DNA of 64,000 nt from Salminus brasiliensis. Its lineage: Eukaryota > Chordata > Actinopteri > Characiformes > Bryconidae. This document shows, piece after piece, positions 24,701 through 37,298 of this stretch. How positions within the stretch are numbered: the stretch's first letter is position 1; every line of letters starts with the position of its first letter. The position numbers and the translations under genes are program-made. The notes beneath the pieces were generated by a model, which saw nothing but the letters and a program-made list of their open reading frames with translations, was not told the DNA's origin and made no database searches. Location of the stretch: the NCBI RefSeq assembly GCF_030463535.1, contig NC_132894.1:30575125-30639124 (forward strand), read 5' to 3'.

Positions 24701-25679
24701 TGCCGAGATCTGGTGGTCAGTAAATTGGTATTCAGTAAATTGGGACCATGGTCATTTACATGAGATGTTCGGTGCAAGTCAACATAAGGAGTCATGCTCT
24801 GTAGTGTCGAATAAGTTATGTAACATTGTTGGTAGAGCATCCTAAACTTACTCAAGACTTAAATTGTTCATAGAGTCACCCTCACCCTGGCTACCTAAGC
24901 TATTGCTGTTCCACAATTTAAGCATGTATTTGGCCAACCTTGGGACCATAGCCATACTATTTTGAAATAGCTAGATAGTATTGCTAGACATTACAGCCAG
25001 ACCTGCACTAAAGCTGACATCTGAAGATCAAAGTTCAGTCAGACAGATTGACCACAAGGCTGTTCTTTTTTGCATTGCAGCTTTTATGGTGGACTACAGT
25101 TACAAAGCACTCATGAACATGTTGGACAGACATGATATGCAGGTCAGGAAGAGTGTTTTTATTCTTTTAGGCTTTGTTCAAACAGCAGGACAGATCAGAT
25201 TTGTCTCTAGAATTTTTGAAAATCAGATTTCTGATGGTGAACGCTACAACTTACTGTGCATGTGACCAAATCAAACCATATCTGAGCGGTCACATTTCCA
25301 CACATTTCCATGTTAGTTAATAGTCATAGTGATGTCACATGCATGATGCTGACTACGGTATGGCAAGCAAGAGTATGACGTTTTTTGTTGCACCTTCGTT
25401 GCACACTGACTGACCTGGCTGGTCAAAATTCATGGAGTTCCGTGGAAAACTTCGGAACTCTGAAATCTGCATGCTCCTTTACTCTGTTCAGACTGCAGAA
25501 GGTCTTTTTACTCTAATTAGATTTGCAGAACCATTGGATTTGAGCCGTCTGTCTGAACAAAGCCGCAGAGACCAAAAATACAGAATGAAAACTTCAGTCA
25601 CGCTGGGATGGGATATTGCAAAGCTCTCCTTCTTCTGTTGCAACCCATAACCTTCAGTTTCAGCATTCCATGGCATGTC
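24701..25679. other. intergenic downstream of kcng4
   Basis: No exon recognised. 25170-25300 and 25480-25610 share motifs (TGTTCAAACAGCAG, TGTTCAGACTGCAG, CAGATTT), which suggests the ends of a decayed dispersed element. Confidence 0.4.
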
Positions 25680-26513
25680 TCAGCAAGCTGTGGCTGTGAA
25701 GATAGGCTTATTTGCCCTAGTTCCATTTTCACAGGATTTATTGTGGTCTAGATGTGGCCAGTAGTAGGGGTTCCTTTCCGACTCTTTCCTGGCCTCCTCC
25801 GCGGCGCTGGCTGCCAGGAAGGCCACTCGTTCTTCCTTGTACATCATTTCATGCTCTTGCTTGAGCTCGTTGTAGGAGCGAGAGAACATGTGGAAGATGG
25901 AGGTGGCCGGGAAGGCCATGATGAGGATACCGCTCAGAATGCTGCTGAAGGCCACCACCTGGCCTGGGATGCTGCGTGGCACCATGTCGCCATATCCCAC
26001 CGTCGTCATGGAGATGACAGCCCACCAATAGGAGGCCGGGATGCTGCTGAAGCTGTGCGGCCCTACGGCTGTGCCGGCAGACAGCTCGTTCTCCGCCAGG
26101 TGGACAAGGGGGGAAAAGAGAGCCACAGCTACGCAGAGGAAGAGGAGCAGCAACCCAAACTCCCGCGTGCTCCTCTGCATGGTCAGCCCTAATGTCTGCA
26201 GACCCAAGGAGTGCCTGGCCAGCCGCATCACGTACAGGATCCGGAGGGCACGCATTACCCGCAGGATCAAGCCCAGCTTATCCAGGTACCCTCGGCCTGT
26301 ACCGTGATCACCCGCGTTGCCATTCTTCTCGTCCACCACCAAGGAGATGTAGTAGGGCAGAATAGCTACCGCGTCAATGATGTTGAGAGGCCCACGAGCG
26401 AACTCCAGCTTGCTGCGGGCCTGCAGGAAGCGCAAGGCTAACTCCAGGGAAAACCAAGCCACGCACACAGTCTCCACGATGAACATGTGTTGACACTTTT
26501 GTAGGCATTCGCC
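25680..26513 (-). CDS. kcng4: kcng4 last coding exon
   Basis: Opens GECLQKCQHMFIVE and holds S2 to S6 and the cytoplasmic tail, ending FTATAC. Confidence 0.95.
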   Translation of the reverse strand, partial: GECLQKCQHMFIVETVCVAWFSLELALRFLQARSKLEFARGPLNIIDAVAILPYYISLVVDEKNGNAGDHGTGRGYLDKLGLILRVMRALRILYVMRLARHSLGLQTLGLTMQRSTREFGLLLLFLCVAVALFSPLVHLAENELSAGTAVGPHSFSSIPASYWWAVISMTTVGYGDMVPRSIPGQVVAFSSILSGILIMAFPATSIFHMFSRSYNELKQEHEMMYKEERVAFLAASAAEEARKESERNPYYWPHLDHNKSCENGTRANKPIFTATAC

Positions 26514-29430
26514 CTGTGTGTACATAAAAGGAGAAAATGAGCCTCCCAAATGATTCAAATATAACAAATACCCTTTAAGGCCCCACATAATTCCACATAC
26601 CCTACACTTTCCCATTTAATTGCTTTTAGAAAAGGAATCAGGGTGATTATAATTTGGCTTTGTTTTTTCTACAAAGAAATATCAATTAAATAAAAATATA
26701 TCATGTAAAATTGCACATATGTACCCCCTTTAATGTGACTGCCTCATTCAACAGAGGTCCAGTGCTAGTATTCTCACAATGAATTGACTTAAGTTCACCT
26801 GAGTGCAGCGAATGTGTAAAGACACGTGTCCAGAAGGCCTGGTCACTGATTAATCAGTAGTTCTGTCTTTGTTAGAGTAGTCATAGATGTCTTGGTGGCC
26901 TCCCTCACTCTCCTTCAGTTCGTGAGGACGGCCTGCTCTAGGCAGATATACACGTGCCAAATTCTTTCCATTTCTTAATGACGGATTTAACTGAACTCCA
27001 GAGGATGTTCAGTGGCTTGGGGTTACTTTTCTATCCACCCCTTGACTTATCCTCTTCAATAGTTGCATGGAGTGTTCTTTGGTCTTCGTGGTGTATTTGT
27101 AAACAGGAATACTGAGTAGCCAGTGACTGGACCTTTCAGACGGGTGCCACTGAACACAGGTGATCTTTATTTCACTACTTGTGAGAATACTAGCGCTGTG
27201 TTCAGGGGCTCTAATATGGGATTACCTTACTTGGATGGTCCATTGTAGATGCCTTGAAGATGCTCACCTGTTATGCATCTAACATTCAACTGAATGTCTC
27301 TTAAATACAGCTGAACTCTAATTTGAATGTCAATGATTGTCTGTTGAATGTAACCCTACAGCTAACTCTAACCTTAACCATACTCTTTTAGGGTTAGGCT
27401 TAGGATTTAGGGGTTGATTCAAGGATAAGGATAAGGTTAGACAGTTATTTAGATTCAACTTGGAGTTCAGTTGCATTTAATACACATTTAGTTGAATGTA
27501 AATAACTGTCTATTGTATGTAACCCTACACCTAACCTTAACCTTAACCTTATCCTTGAATCAACCACTAAATCCTAACCCTAAGCCTAACCCTAAAAGGG
27601 TATAGCATTTAATACATATTTATTTGAATCTTAGTTAAATGTCAGGTTAGCATCTATGAGACATATATAATGGACCATATAAGTAAAGTGATATCATGAA
27701 TATTAAATAGCTTGTTTTATTATAATGAATAAAAGAAAAAAAAAGCATCCAACGAGGTGAATACTTTTTTATAGTCGCTGTAGTTATAAGAACGAGGAAC
27801 TAAAGTGTGGGTCCACATGAAGTATGTACAGAATGAGCATATTCAACATGCATGTAATTCATTCTCAGGCATGTATTAGACTAAAGTCTCCCATTCCAGC
27901 AGTGTTTTACAATTGAAAATCCTTTTGCTTAAGTGTTATTCGGAGTCTGGGAAACCAGACATTAATTTTTCACTTTATCTATTTTCTATCTGTTCTGCTT
28001 TCCATAACTGTTGACAGATTTGCATATCGTAACATAATTTGCATTTGCATATCATAACGTGGTTTTCATCCCGTGCAGGCCCCATTCACTACACATTAGC
28101 TGTGTTGACAAATTCTCTTTATCTCAGGAAGGGCTTAATAATTATTAACTGAGTCGTTGAATGAGGTATGTTGGAGAGGAGACAGCATGAACATACAGTA
28201 TGTAGGTGGGTACACCTGGACCAAGATTAGAAACCAAATGGGGGTGTAAAAATGGATAGTTAGATTTATTTCATCACTACTGTTATGTACTAGATCAAAG
28301 GTTCCAGCTAGGATGGATATCTACCGTCATATAATATATACTGTTGTTCCTAGTGTTCCTAGCGCTGAGCCTTAAGTTCAGCTTAGGAAGCTGATTAGTT
28401 AGGTCAGGTTTGCTAGGACCATGGGAAACATTAACTGTTCAGGCCATGGGGAACTCCAGGACCAGGGTTGGGAACCACTGGTCTCGAGCAGCTCCACCAG
28501 TCACATATGTGCATTTGGTATACCAAATCTCCATAATTGAATCTTGATTTGAAGACATATTCAATTTATTCATATTCAATTTATACCCGTTTAATAATAC
28601 CAGGACCAAATTTAGAAACCCTCTGCTATAAAGTACTTAAGCCTTGCTTCAGCTACAAGGTACAGATCCATCACACCCACCCGGCTCTCTTCCTCCCTGA
28701 GATTCGGCATGGTGCTGATGCACAGGCTGACCACAGTCACAGCTATCATGACCACCGAGAAACAGGCGAAGGTTTTGCCCAGCCAGCCAGAGTGTGGGTT
28801 TTCCACTACCTCTCTGAGACGGCTCATGAGGGCACGGTAACCCTTCTCCCCGGTGGGCCTATTCGGCGGCTGCCTCCTCCGCCTCCTCTCCTCATTTTTT
28901 TGCTTCCTTTCAGCCACTTCCTCAAGGCGGCTCAACATCCGCCGCCGGCAGCAGCGCTCCATGTGGGCCATGTCAATGCCCCAGTAGTCCAGTTCGTCGG
29001 ACAGGGACACGGCGCAGACTTGCCGCAGCAGCCGCAGCTTGCCTGCGGCCAGGAAGTTGAGGATGACGCGGAAAGTGGCAGAGCTCCGGTCGAAGAAGAA
29101 TTCCTGCCGTGCCTCATCATAGTCGTCGCAAAGGCTTGCAAATTCCTCTGGTCCACTGCAATGGCGCAGTCGGCCTAGGCGGGAAAGGGGGAACTCGTCC
29201 AGCGTGCTCCAGGGCAAGGCGTAGCGGTCGCCTCCTACGTTGATGAGTGCCAGTTCATTGCGGTTGACCTGTTGGAGGGCGGAGGGGTCTCGCAGTAGCC
29301 GGGCTCGCTGAAAGTACACTCCCTTGATAGTCTCTGTCTCTGGAATCTCAGTGAAAAATCGGTCAAGACTGCTGTCATCGGTGCTGACTGAGAAATTGCT
29401 GAAGTCATTGGCATTGCTGATGATGGGCAT
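25680..29430 (-). CDS. kcng4: Kv6.4-type voltage-gated potassium channel modifier subunit
   Basis: Electrically silent Kv6 subunit that joins Kv2 subunits and shifts their gating at the plasma membrane. Coding exons are 28681-29430 (250 aa, donor GTGGGT) and 25680-26513 (277 aa, acceptor ACACAG), 527 aa in all; human KCNG4 is 519. The junction falls before GEC, as in human. Order: T1 tetramerisation domain (LINVGGDRYALPWSTL to DYWGIDMAHMERCC, about residues 60-160), basic linker (EERRRRRQPP), S1 (FACFSVVMIAVTVVSLC), S2 (MFIVETVCVAWFSLEL), S3 (NIIDAVAILPYYISLVV), S4 (LRVMRALRILYVMRLARHS), S5, the pore filter TTVGYGD, and S6 (ILSGILIMAFPATSIFHMF). S6 has PAT in place of the PxP hinge of conducting Kv channels, as expected for a modifier subunit. 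A teleost kcng4a/kcng4b choice cannot be made. Confidence 0.95.
26751..27205. mobile_element. DNA transposon remnant with terminal inverted repeats, in kcng4 intron
   Basis: GCTAGTATTCTCACAA at about 26764-26779 and its near-exact inverse (TTGTGAGAATACTAGC) at about 27178-27193 form the ends. Inner sequence such as CTTTCCATTTCTTAATGACG recalls widespread fish DNA transposons. The superfamily is not assigned. Confidence 0.6.
27223..27690. mobile_element. foldback element with telomere-like arms, in kcng4 intron
   Basis: The ends CTTACTTGGATGGTCCATT (27227-27245) and AATGGACCATATAAGTAAAG (about 27669-27688) are inverted copies. Inside, 27386-27458 (TTTTAGGGTTAGGCTTAGG..) is mirrored at 27500-27600 (..CCTAAGCCTAACCCTAAAA). 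The whole 468 bp therefore folds back. The inner arms carry degenerate CCCTAA/CCTTAA repeats. Confidence 0.7.
27691..28680. other. kcng4 intron, right part
   Basis: No exon. At 28430-28490 GGACCAGGGTTGGGAACCAC is a common fish repeat end. Confidence 0.45.
28681..29430 (-). CDS. kcng4: kcng4 first coding exon
   Basis: Start MPIISNANDF at 29430. It encodes the T1 domain, basic linker and S1 and ends at LREEESR before donor GTGGGTG. The frame that stays open into the intron is not coding. Confidence 0.94.
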
Positions 29431-30129
29431 GATGGCATTTGGCCATGCAAGTGTAGGGGCTGCAGTGAGAATCCGGCGTTTTTAAAATGTAGGAATTGAG
29501 GGGACGATGCCAAAACCTGACCACTGTAATGAGAGCAGATGCAACATTAATATTAACATAAAAACTCAACCCTGTATTTAAGCTTATTTTAAGGGGTTAC
29601 CATCTAAACATTAAGAACACATGCAGGCCCTTCAGTCTCATGACTACACAAATTACATCATAGTTTCTGTGGTAGTTACTGAGAAATCTGTGGTGCTTGC
29701 TGGATAAAATGTGGTTTAGAGAAGTCTTTGGACATCTGTCTGCCTTAGACTAAATGGTATATGTGTGCGTGAGTGGTGCCTGTGTGTGTCTAAAAGAGAA
29801 ACAGCAGGAGAGAGGTGATTGGGTAGGTAACAGCAGTGTCCTTTGAGGATAATTCTCCTATTACCACAGCAAAACAAGAGCAGTGCTGTTTACATGGAGC
29901 TCAGTTGTAGACTGTATATGGACATAACTGGTATGAGCCTAATCCTTCACTCTGTCTCAGTCATAAACAAGTTTTTACCATTCACGTAATACCATTATTA
30001 CTATCCCAACAAACAGCACCTTTGGACTATGAGTTTAGAGAGAAATCGTAATGCATATGTCTAAAACTAAAAGTGCTCAAAGTCATCACCTTTGAAAGAA
30101 GATGGAAAAACAAGCCTCCAGCACTCACC
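29431..30129 (-). promoter_or_regulatory. kcng4: kcng4 5' UTR splice structure (inferred)
   Basis: Upstream of the ATG, an acceptor (CTCATTACAG) ends at 29524, giving 93 nt of 5' UTR (29431-29523) in the first coding exon. A good donor (AAG then GTGAGTGC) at 30129 on the same strand could end a noncoding exon 1 starting somewhere in 30130-30600. No transcript evidence is available. Confidence 0.4.
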
Positions 30130-30589
30130 TTATATGGCAGGAGCAAATGCGCTCGGGTTATAAATGTTACTTCTTGGCTTGAGTGCAGTAATATTCTCCT
30201 CAATCATCCAGACAGATGACAGAAAGGAAATTTACATTTCTGTCACTTAAGACAGTAAAAGCTCTCGCTGAAAATAGTCGCCGGGGACTGGGTGGAGGCA
30301 CGGTCCCGCTTCCATCACGTTGTGTATCAATCTGATGATGAGCCGCTGCTGAGGATGGAGGGATCGCCTGGGTCACCCCTGTGCTTTCTCGTAATTTTGT
30401 ATTGGTACCGAGAGAAGTAATCCGTCGTTGCCAGAAACATCACAGTGAATCCTTTGGTTAAAAAAAAAGTACTCTCCCAAAGCCTGGAATAAAACCGATT
30501 AGGATGTCCTCTGAAAAACCTGTTATTACGTTATCTCATCTTCTTTTTGGATGAACCAGTCGTGTGTGTGACGGAGAGAGTAAGTGAGG

Positions 30590-30660
30590 GGGGGGGGGGG
30601 GGGGGTGTAGCGAGAGAGAGAGAAAGAACAAGAGAGAGAGAGAGAGCAGGAGAGAGAGAG
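30590..30660. repeat. poly(G) run and (GA)n
   Basis: About 17 G residues followed by GA-rich repeats upstream of the inferred kcng4 5' end. Confidence 0.85.
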
Positions 30661-32126
30661 TGTTTGGCTGAGTGGGTGTTAATTTACTCATGGTAAAGTG
30701 CCAAGCAAGCTTTTCTGAGCTCTTAAATGAGTACTTTTAAAGCATAGGCTAACTGCATGATTAAATGAAGGCGCTGATGCTGTTGCTGGTTTCAGTGAAG
30801 CTTTAAACATGAAGGCTTCAGACCGCATGTTAAAAATGCAAAGTACCAAGTGATTACTCGGCCCCTTGATCTGGAGGCTGAATGCATATCAGGGATTAAC
30901 TGTAATCTCTCGCAGATGGATGATGATATCTGGACGGTGAGCACGTTGGGGCAGTTGATATGTGAGCACCCACGCTGACTTTGTCTAACTGTACAGCTAC
31001 TATCCAGTCAGAGCGTTCGGAGTTGACGGGCAGTTACTGTAATTGTGTTTGTTTTTTCTTGATTGGATCTCATTTCCTTTCCTCGGCTTTGCTCTGGCAC
31101 TCAGGTTACTTGTAATAGGATGGCCTGAGCACATAGAGGAAAACATGAGAACCTCATTGAGGGCGGTGACGTAAAGGGCCCTGCTTACAGCAAGCATCTA
31201 CGCTTCCTTACTCCTCGCCCAGTCCTTCTCGAATATCCCGACGAAAGGGAATCAAATGGAAGAGAGAAGGAAAAAAAATGAGGATGCTTGCATCTTTCCA
31301 TTTCTTTGAAGGAGTATGTTTAGAAACAGATCTCTTTCTCTCCCTTTTTATCTCTCTCACTCTCTCTCGCTCATTTAAAAGTAATGGCACAAATATGTTA
31401 TGTTTTAATGGGGCCTGTAGAGGACCTTTATACTTATTCTCACTAAGAAAATGATTAAAGACCCCCTTTATACCTGGTCCCTTCATGCGTCTTGAGTATC
31501 AGGAGTGTATCTGGATAAGGCCAACACATGCTCTGAGACGCACTGGAGTCATGTTATGGTAGTGTAAACACATCCATCTCTCTCCAAGACACATTCAACA
31601 ACCAAAACCCCTCCCAGCTGCAGCGCAACAAGCTAATTTGCATATTCCGTCCCACACAGCAATGGGATTTCAGCCGGACTAATCAGAGACGCAGTTGTCG
31701 AAGTGTAAAGGCATGCTGCTAATATTGTTTCTTATAATGTGGCCAGGTGTAAACAGGGTTAAAATATGATGGGGGCTCCCAAACTTATGCATAATACTTT
31801 ATATAATATAGCAAAAATCCAGTCAATCAATTTTGAGAACACTATAAAAATGTAGGTGCCAAATGGAGCCAAAAAAGATGTGACCGATGACGTAGTCGTT
31901 CTCTGAAGACCCCACTAATGTTAGTTATTTCCTTGAGCCATGCATACATGTTGAGAACCTCTTAGAAACCTCTGATGGTTCTGATGGACAGTATTGAACC
32001 AACAGTTCAATCAATGGTCAGGCAGCCTGTTGACTTTTATTCCGAGTGCTTCACATTAATGGTCTTTCTATTTTTGTCTTAGCACAGGGTGCTGGTAGCA
32101 TGTCCTTGTGTTTTCTACACACCTTT
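30661..32126. other. intergenic, no gene
   Basis: No exon recognised. A CT-rich run near 31333-31373. Confidence 0.45.
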
Positions 32127-32324
32127 TTAAAAGTGTAAGGTCCCTGAGGAACGTTTGTAGGTTATTCAGTTCTAAACCATGGAGGAACATCTCTTCAGGT
32201 GATTTGAGGAACCTTCAAGAAAAGGATGTTCGAAGAAAAAGATTCTTTAAAGATTCCTCAAAGCACCTTCACAGTTTCAAACTGAAGAATCTCCATAGGT
32301 TCCTCTAGGATCTTATACTTTTAA
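32127..32324. mobile_element. piggyBac-like miniature element, 198 bp
   Basis: It starts TTAAAAGTGTAAGGTCCCTG and ends CTAGGATCTTATACTTTTAA, which are imperfect inverted repeats bounded by TTAA on each side, the piggyBac target site. It has no coding capacity. The superfamily is inferred from TTAA alone. Confidence 0.55.
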
Positions 32325-33744
32325 CGATGTAGCTTTTGCTAATCCTCTGATTGCTAAGGTAGGGCCTGGCATTAACAATCTGCTAGGCTCTGTGGGAGTC
32401 AAGCTTGATCTGGTGTGCTTTGTGCTAAATTAGGGTCACCATATTTTGGTTTTTACTAGCCACTGCTGTGGCTGGCGGGCTTTGAGTAGGCCTAAGTTAT
32501 AGGACCATGACCATCAACTAATAAATAGTCTAAATAGCCTATATGGCCAAACCATCCCCGTGCATTTTAACTTATTATATTAAATTCGAAATCCTACATA
32601 ATTTTCACACATTTTTTACACATCCCAAAAAGAAACCATGTCCAAGGAAAAGAGGGTGTATGGTCACCCTAGCTAAACGCTAATCAACCAAATACAGCTT
32701 TTAATAGGAAGTTATGAAGTATAGGGGTGGGTATGAAGTATAAGGGTGGGACAGGCAAGTATAAGTACCACAACTAACTGATACATTATAAGTGTATCAG
32801 CGTTCTGAGACCTGTTGATGTGTTCTTCTCGATTTAGCACGGTCACTCTGTCATCAACGCAAAGACTGGACCTTACCCGTAATTTTCAAATTATTCTTGC
32901 TACCGCTGCTTTCGTTTTCAACATGTGCCTTGCAGTGCCGACCTGTGCCCCCACAGGAATCAGACAATAATGGCAAATGTCCAGAAGAAACATTTCCTCT
33001 CCTGCATCCGTGCACTTCATGACTGGCGCTAGGGCAGGATGAATATTTCCAAACACTCCTCTCTATCCTTCCTTTGCCTCTTGCTTAAAGCGGCATAACC
33101 ATCATTCGATTTCTTTGCTAGAAACCACCACTAACACAATCTAGTCACATTCTCCTCCTCAGTCAACCTTCAGTGTCAAGCAAGGTCTTTTCCACGTACT
33201 GCTTTGGCTTTCAGATTCAGTTCAACAACTTAAGTGAATCTAAGAAAGGCTGAGAGAGCATTAGGAAGGAGAATCAAGCAAAAACCTTGCTTGAAGTTCT
33301 CCTTCTTTTAGAGTTTATCAGTGAACCAGTGCTACTGACCTCACTTTACATCAGCGTCCAGTCCATGAAGGGTTGCAAAATTCCACGAATTTTCAAAGTT
33401 GGGGAATTTACCATGGTAATTAACGGGAATTAAATGGGAATATTTGAAGGTAAAGGTGAGAAACTTAAATATAGTTGGTAAATATACTAAAGCATATTGG
33501 CTAAAATAATTAGATACAATTCCAAAACAGTGGAATAGCAAAGCTGCTTTTTTTTTTTTGGGCGGGGGGGGAGGTTGTTACAACTTGGGCCATTTTTTGC
33601 ATGAAAACCCTGGTTGGTCATTAATTATCATACAAATTGATAGTAATCTAATTAATTTGAGATCTTTGCAGTCTTGTTGTGCAAAGAATTGTGGGAACTC
33701 TGAGACTGGGATTTTTCTCAATCCCAGGCACATGGCACATTAGG
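32325..33744. other. intergenic, no gene
   Basis: Holds a T/G-rich run near 33549-33572. No exon recognised. Confidence 0.45.
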
Positions 33745-33875
33745 TTAGGTGCACCTATTTGTCACTGTACAGTGTGCACTGCACAGCAAAGTGTGTCCTC
33801 TGCATTTAACCCATCTGTGGTAGTGAACACACACTCACACACACACACTAGTGAACTAGGGGCAGTGAGTACACA
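33745..33875 (+). repeat. dispersed fish repeat, copy 2
   Basis: Shares CATTTAACCCATCTG and GTAGTGAACACACACTCACA with the copy at 6430-6550. Confidence 0.5.
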
Positions 33876-34099
33876 TTAAAGGGCTATTAAGACCACACCC
33901 CCTGCATGCACTGTTCATTTCTCCATCACATGTACAGCATATGTCCAGATACCCTTAAATACCCCCCCAATCTCCCCCACTAGCTACTAAAACCCAAAGC
34001 CCACAGCTTTCTGCTGGATCCCATTTCCATCCATAACCCTTTCATCACACAGCTCCCTCACACCAGAACAAGTTTGTCTTCAAAGACCTCGTTAAAGAA

Positions 34100-34420
34100 A
34101 GCCATGCCAGACACTTGCAATTACATTAGCTCCACCAGTTTCTCTTTCTCACTCAGAAACCGGCTCCAGAATCCCTGTCTGGTTTTAACAGACACTTTAA
34201 CTTTACTGTTCCAGAGAAACACCCTTCCAAAAGATCAGCCAAGTTATCAGTAGTCGTGAATCTTCTTCACCTCTCCGCACCAAACACAGTGAACCACAAA
34301 AGGCTCCTGTCTACCCTAGACAACCTCTGGCTTCGCATGGCAGCGGTTCAAATTCTACTTGGAAGAGAACCTTATGAGTTGATATGGTGATAGACCACCT
34401 CAGCCCCAAGCACTCTCTAC
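34100..34420 (+). mobile_element. highly degenerate L2 reverse transcriptase fragment
   Basis: TCTCTTTCTCACTCAGAA and the run CTTCACCTCTCCGCACC.. ACAGTGAACCACAAAAGG parallel 121-310 of the L2 copy at the left edge (LLDLSAAFDTVDHK region). A trace of the YADD block may remain near 34711. No frame is kept. Confidence 0.6.
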
Positions 34421-36138
34421 ACCAGTATCCAACCAGGTTGTTTGCTTTGCCCTTTTCTCTGTTTCCTTTATCTGTGCTCCCTTGTCATGTTTGTTCCTAT
34501 TATATCCATATGCTGTTAAAACGTATCCTCCCCTTCCCAGCCTGCGACAGGCCTCTACTTGTATCTTGCCTTGCCTGGCTCATCATGGATGGCAGGCCAC
34601 TGCATGAAGATGAAAGCTTTTTCAGTTATATTGTTGTCTCTCTTGAGAACTGCCTAAAAATAAAAGCCTTGATCTTGTGTTGGGTATGATCCAGTGCATC
34701 CATGATCCACTACATTGCAGATGCCATGTTCTCGGCATCATGTAGCCTGGCTTCTCACCAGACAGGCTGACTGGTTGCTCACTACAGTTAATCAGATAAT
34801 TCAGTTAAATCAGTTAATTCACCAGAAAGACGATGGAGAATACACTCGGCCTCTGTTCTCCGTTATAGTGTCGCCATACCTAATTCTCAAACATCATGGT
34901 TACATCAACAAGGATACTTTTGGAGAGTTTGACACTTACCATTGCACAGTGATGTTCTGACCTAATCACCACTGCTAACAAAGTAGGAACACAGGGCTAA
35001 TGCAAATGTAATTTGTATTCTGAGGGCTAATGCAAATGCAACTGGTTCCTTTGCCTTTTGTGAGAATTTATACGACCTTTACACTGGTGACTTTGACACC
35101 AGTTTTCATGACACCACTGAATGAACTTGAAAGATAAGCTGAGTGTATACAGATAGCACAGATAGGCATAGCTTTATTCTATTGAAACTGCACCACTAAG
35201 CTATTATGGATAACTGTTGTTCAGTCTCAGCCTGGTGGGAACCAAACATCATTATCTCACATAGAAACGTCCATATTAGTTGATTGTTCGACTCCAGAAA
35301 TATGACCTTTGTGGTCGTTTTTTCCACCCGTCCACTGGTAGCATTGTTTAGCACAATACACACAAACACACACATACACACAACTTGTCCATCAAGCACT
35401 CAAACAAGAATTGAAAAAGCTGGGCGAGAATCCTGAGGCTATTTATGAACTTTTTGAAGTTTAGAAAAGAGATATTAATGGACCGACATCAATGAGGAAA
35501 CGTTAAGCATTATTCATTTCACTAAGGTTAAGGTTAGATTGAGACTAAGGGTTAAGCTTAGATGTAGGTGTGGATTAAGGTATAGTTTAAGGTAAGGTTA
35601 AGGGGGGATTTAGGTCTTCAAATTACATTTTACATTTTTGCAGGTTTTTCTTGGTTACGCAAACGTTGGGTTTGAGAAGTCGCCTCTTCTCAGTTGTGAC
35701 TCGACTCTAAGAGAAGTCCCCTGTAGACTTTTGTTTACCACTAAAGGTCACGTTTCCTCTGAACAAAGCAATTGATTTGGTTGTTCTTTAAGACCCATGT
35801 CGACGTTTGCACTAGGAGAGCAGGCTGGACCAAATAATGAAGAATCATCATATTTTTCTATTTTTGTCAGATGAGTGATGTTACTCATGAAGAAAGACTT
35901 GTTGTTCATACACTGTATGAACTTATGTTAAATACATAGTATTCTATACTTAACATACTCTTTTGTTGCAGGATTTTTTCTATGACATTAAATATATTTG
36001 AATAAAATTCTATTATTATTTTTATTATTGCAGGATTTACCAGGGTTGCAACTCCTTTAGGGTTGCAACTCTTTAAGTTATGCCCTTTGGCAATGTCCTT
36101 CTTTACAGTCAAATAAAATAGATGAGTGGATTAAAATT

Positions 36139-36140
<2 letters not shown>
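34421..36140. other. intergenic, no gene
   Basis: A 27-bp direct duplication (GGGCTAATGCAAATG) lies at 34993-35040. Degenerate GGTTAAGG-type repeats lie at 35524-35612. No exon recognised. Confidence 0.45.

Positions 36141-36143
<3 letters not shown>

Positions 36144-36194
<51 letters not shown>
36144..36194. repeat. (AT)n microsatellite
   Basis: About 25 alternating AT units. Confidence 0.9.
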
Positions 36195-36196
<2 letters not shown>

Positions 36197-36739
36197 ACAA
36201 ATACACTAAATAACTACCCAAAATTGGTTAAGAACTATTAAAGGACTTTCCATGGGCTTTCCCATTATTAGCCTTTAACACTTTCCAGAGGAGAGCAGAT
36301 CAAAGTCAAACAAAAGAGGATGGATTGATTGTCCTAGCTAACTGATTGATTCCCATTTCACTTTTTTGGAAGAAATTGGTATCGACTGGAATAGAAAATG
36401 GCTTGGGCCAGAACTTATCACAGATGCTTTAAGAAGGTCACAGGACAAGGATAATCTCACTCAATTAGATTTCACATGGAATATGGGGGACTAGTTTCCA
36501 TAGTTCAATAGTTTTGGTCCTTTTAAGGGAATGCACGGGACAGTGTCATACTTTGCAGTGAGTAAAGATCTTCAGTGTTTGGCGTGTAAGTCTTTCTGTA
36601 TGACTGTGCAGGAAATCATTAATCATCAGTACAGAGGCCCATGCCAGTGTAGGCTGTAATGTACAGCTCTAGAACTTCCTTTAAAATTTTGAACCATACA
36701 TTGAACCATATTCAGGGCTTTAATTGGTGCTGCAAGAGT

Positions 36740-37267
36740 GTTATTTGATTTGATTTATTTAACAATAGTGGAACCTTTGTTAGTATTTTGTTTGTTTTTA
36801 ATGGTTCTCTGTAGTGGTGAAAATGAGTTTCTGATTTGTAACAGCAGTGGAACTCTTTGTTGCTACGATAAACCAGTTTAAAGGGTTCTATACAGCTTTT
36901 TTAAAAAGAGTGCTTTGATTTGTAACAGTAGTGGAACCCTTTTTTGCTGCTCTATAGAACCATTGTTCTTTAAAGGTGAATATTCGACAGGGGTTCCATC
37001 ATTAGAAAGCAACCATTTAAACAGACCAAGAACCACTTGAATCATTTCCATGGTTGTAGGGTTGTGGGCTTTGAAAGACTTTACTCACTGTATAGTTCTG
37101 GAATTGAGTTCTTTAATTCGTAACAATAAGGGAACCCTTTTTTAACATTGACGTTGAAAGCATTTAGCAGATGCTCTTCTCCACAGCGTCTTACAAAAAA
37201 ATCACTGTTCACTCAGAAAATACCCTTTGGGAATTGGGAATTTCCCCACTGCGGGACTAATAAAGGA

Positions 37268-37298
<31 letters not shown>

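Noticed and set aside
28612-28680. continuation of the kcng4 frame into the intron
   Set aside because: The donor GTGGGTG at 28680 joins in phase to exon 2 at the position conserved in the family. The extra residues have no family match.
31208-31486. ORF rich in Arg/Glu/Lys near kcng4
   Set aside because: Its basic-acidic part is just the translation of a CT-rich repeat.
35524-35612. interstitial telomere block
   Set aside because: The GGTTAAGG-type repeats are irregular and short, with no run of TTAGGG units.
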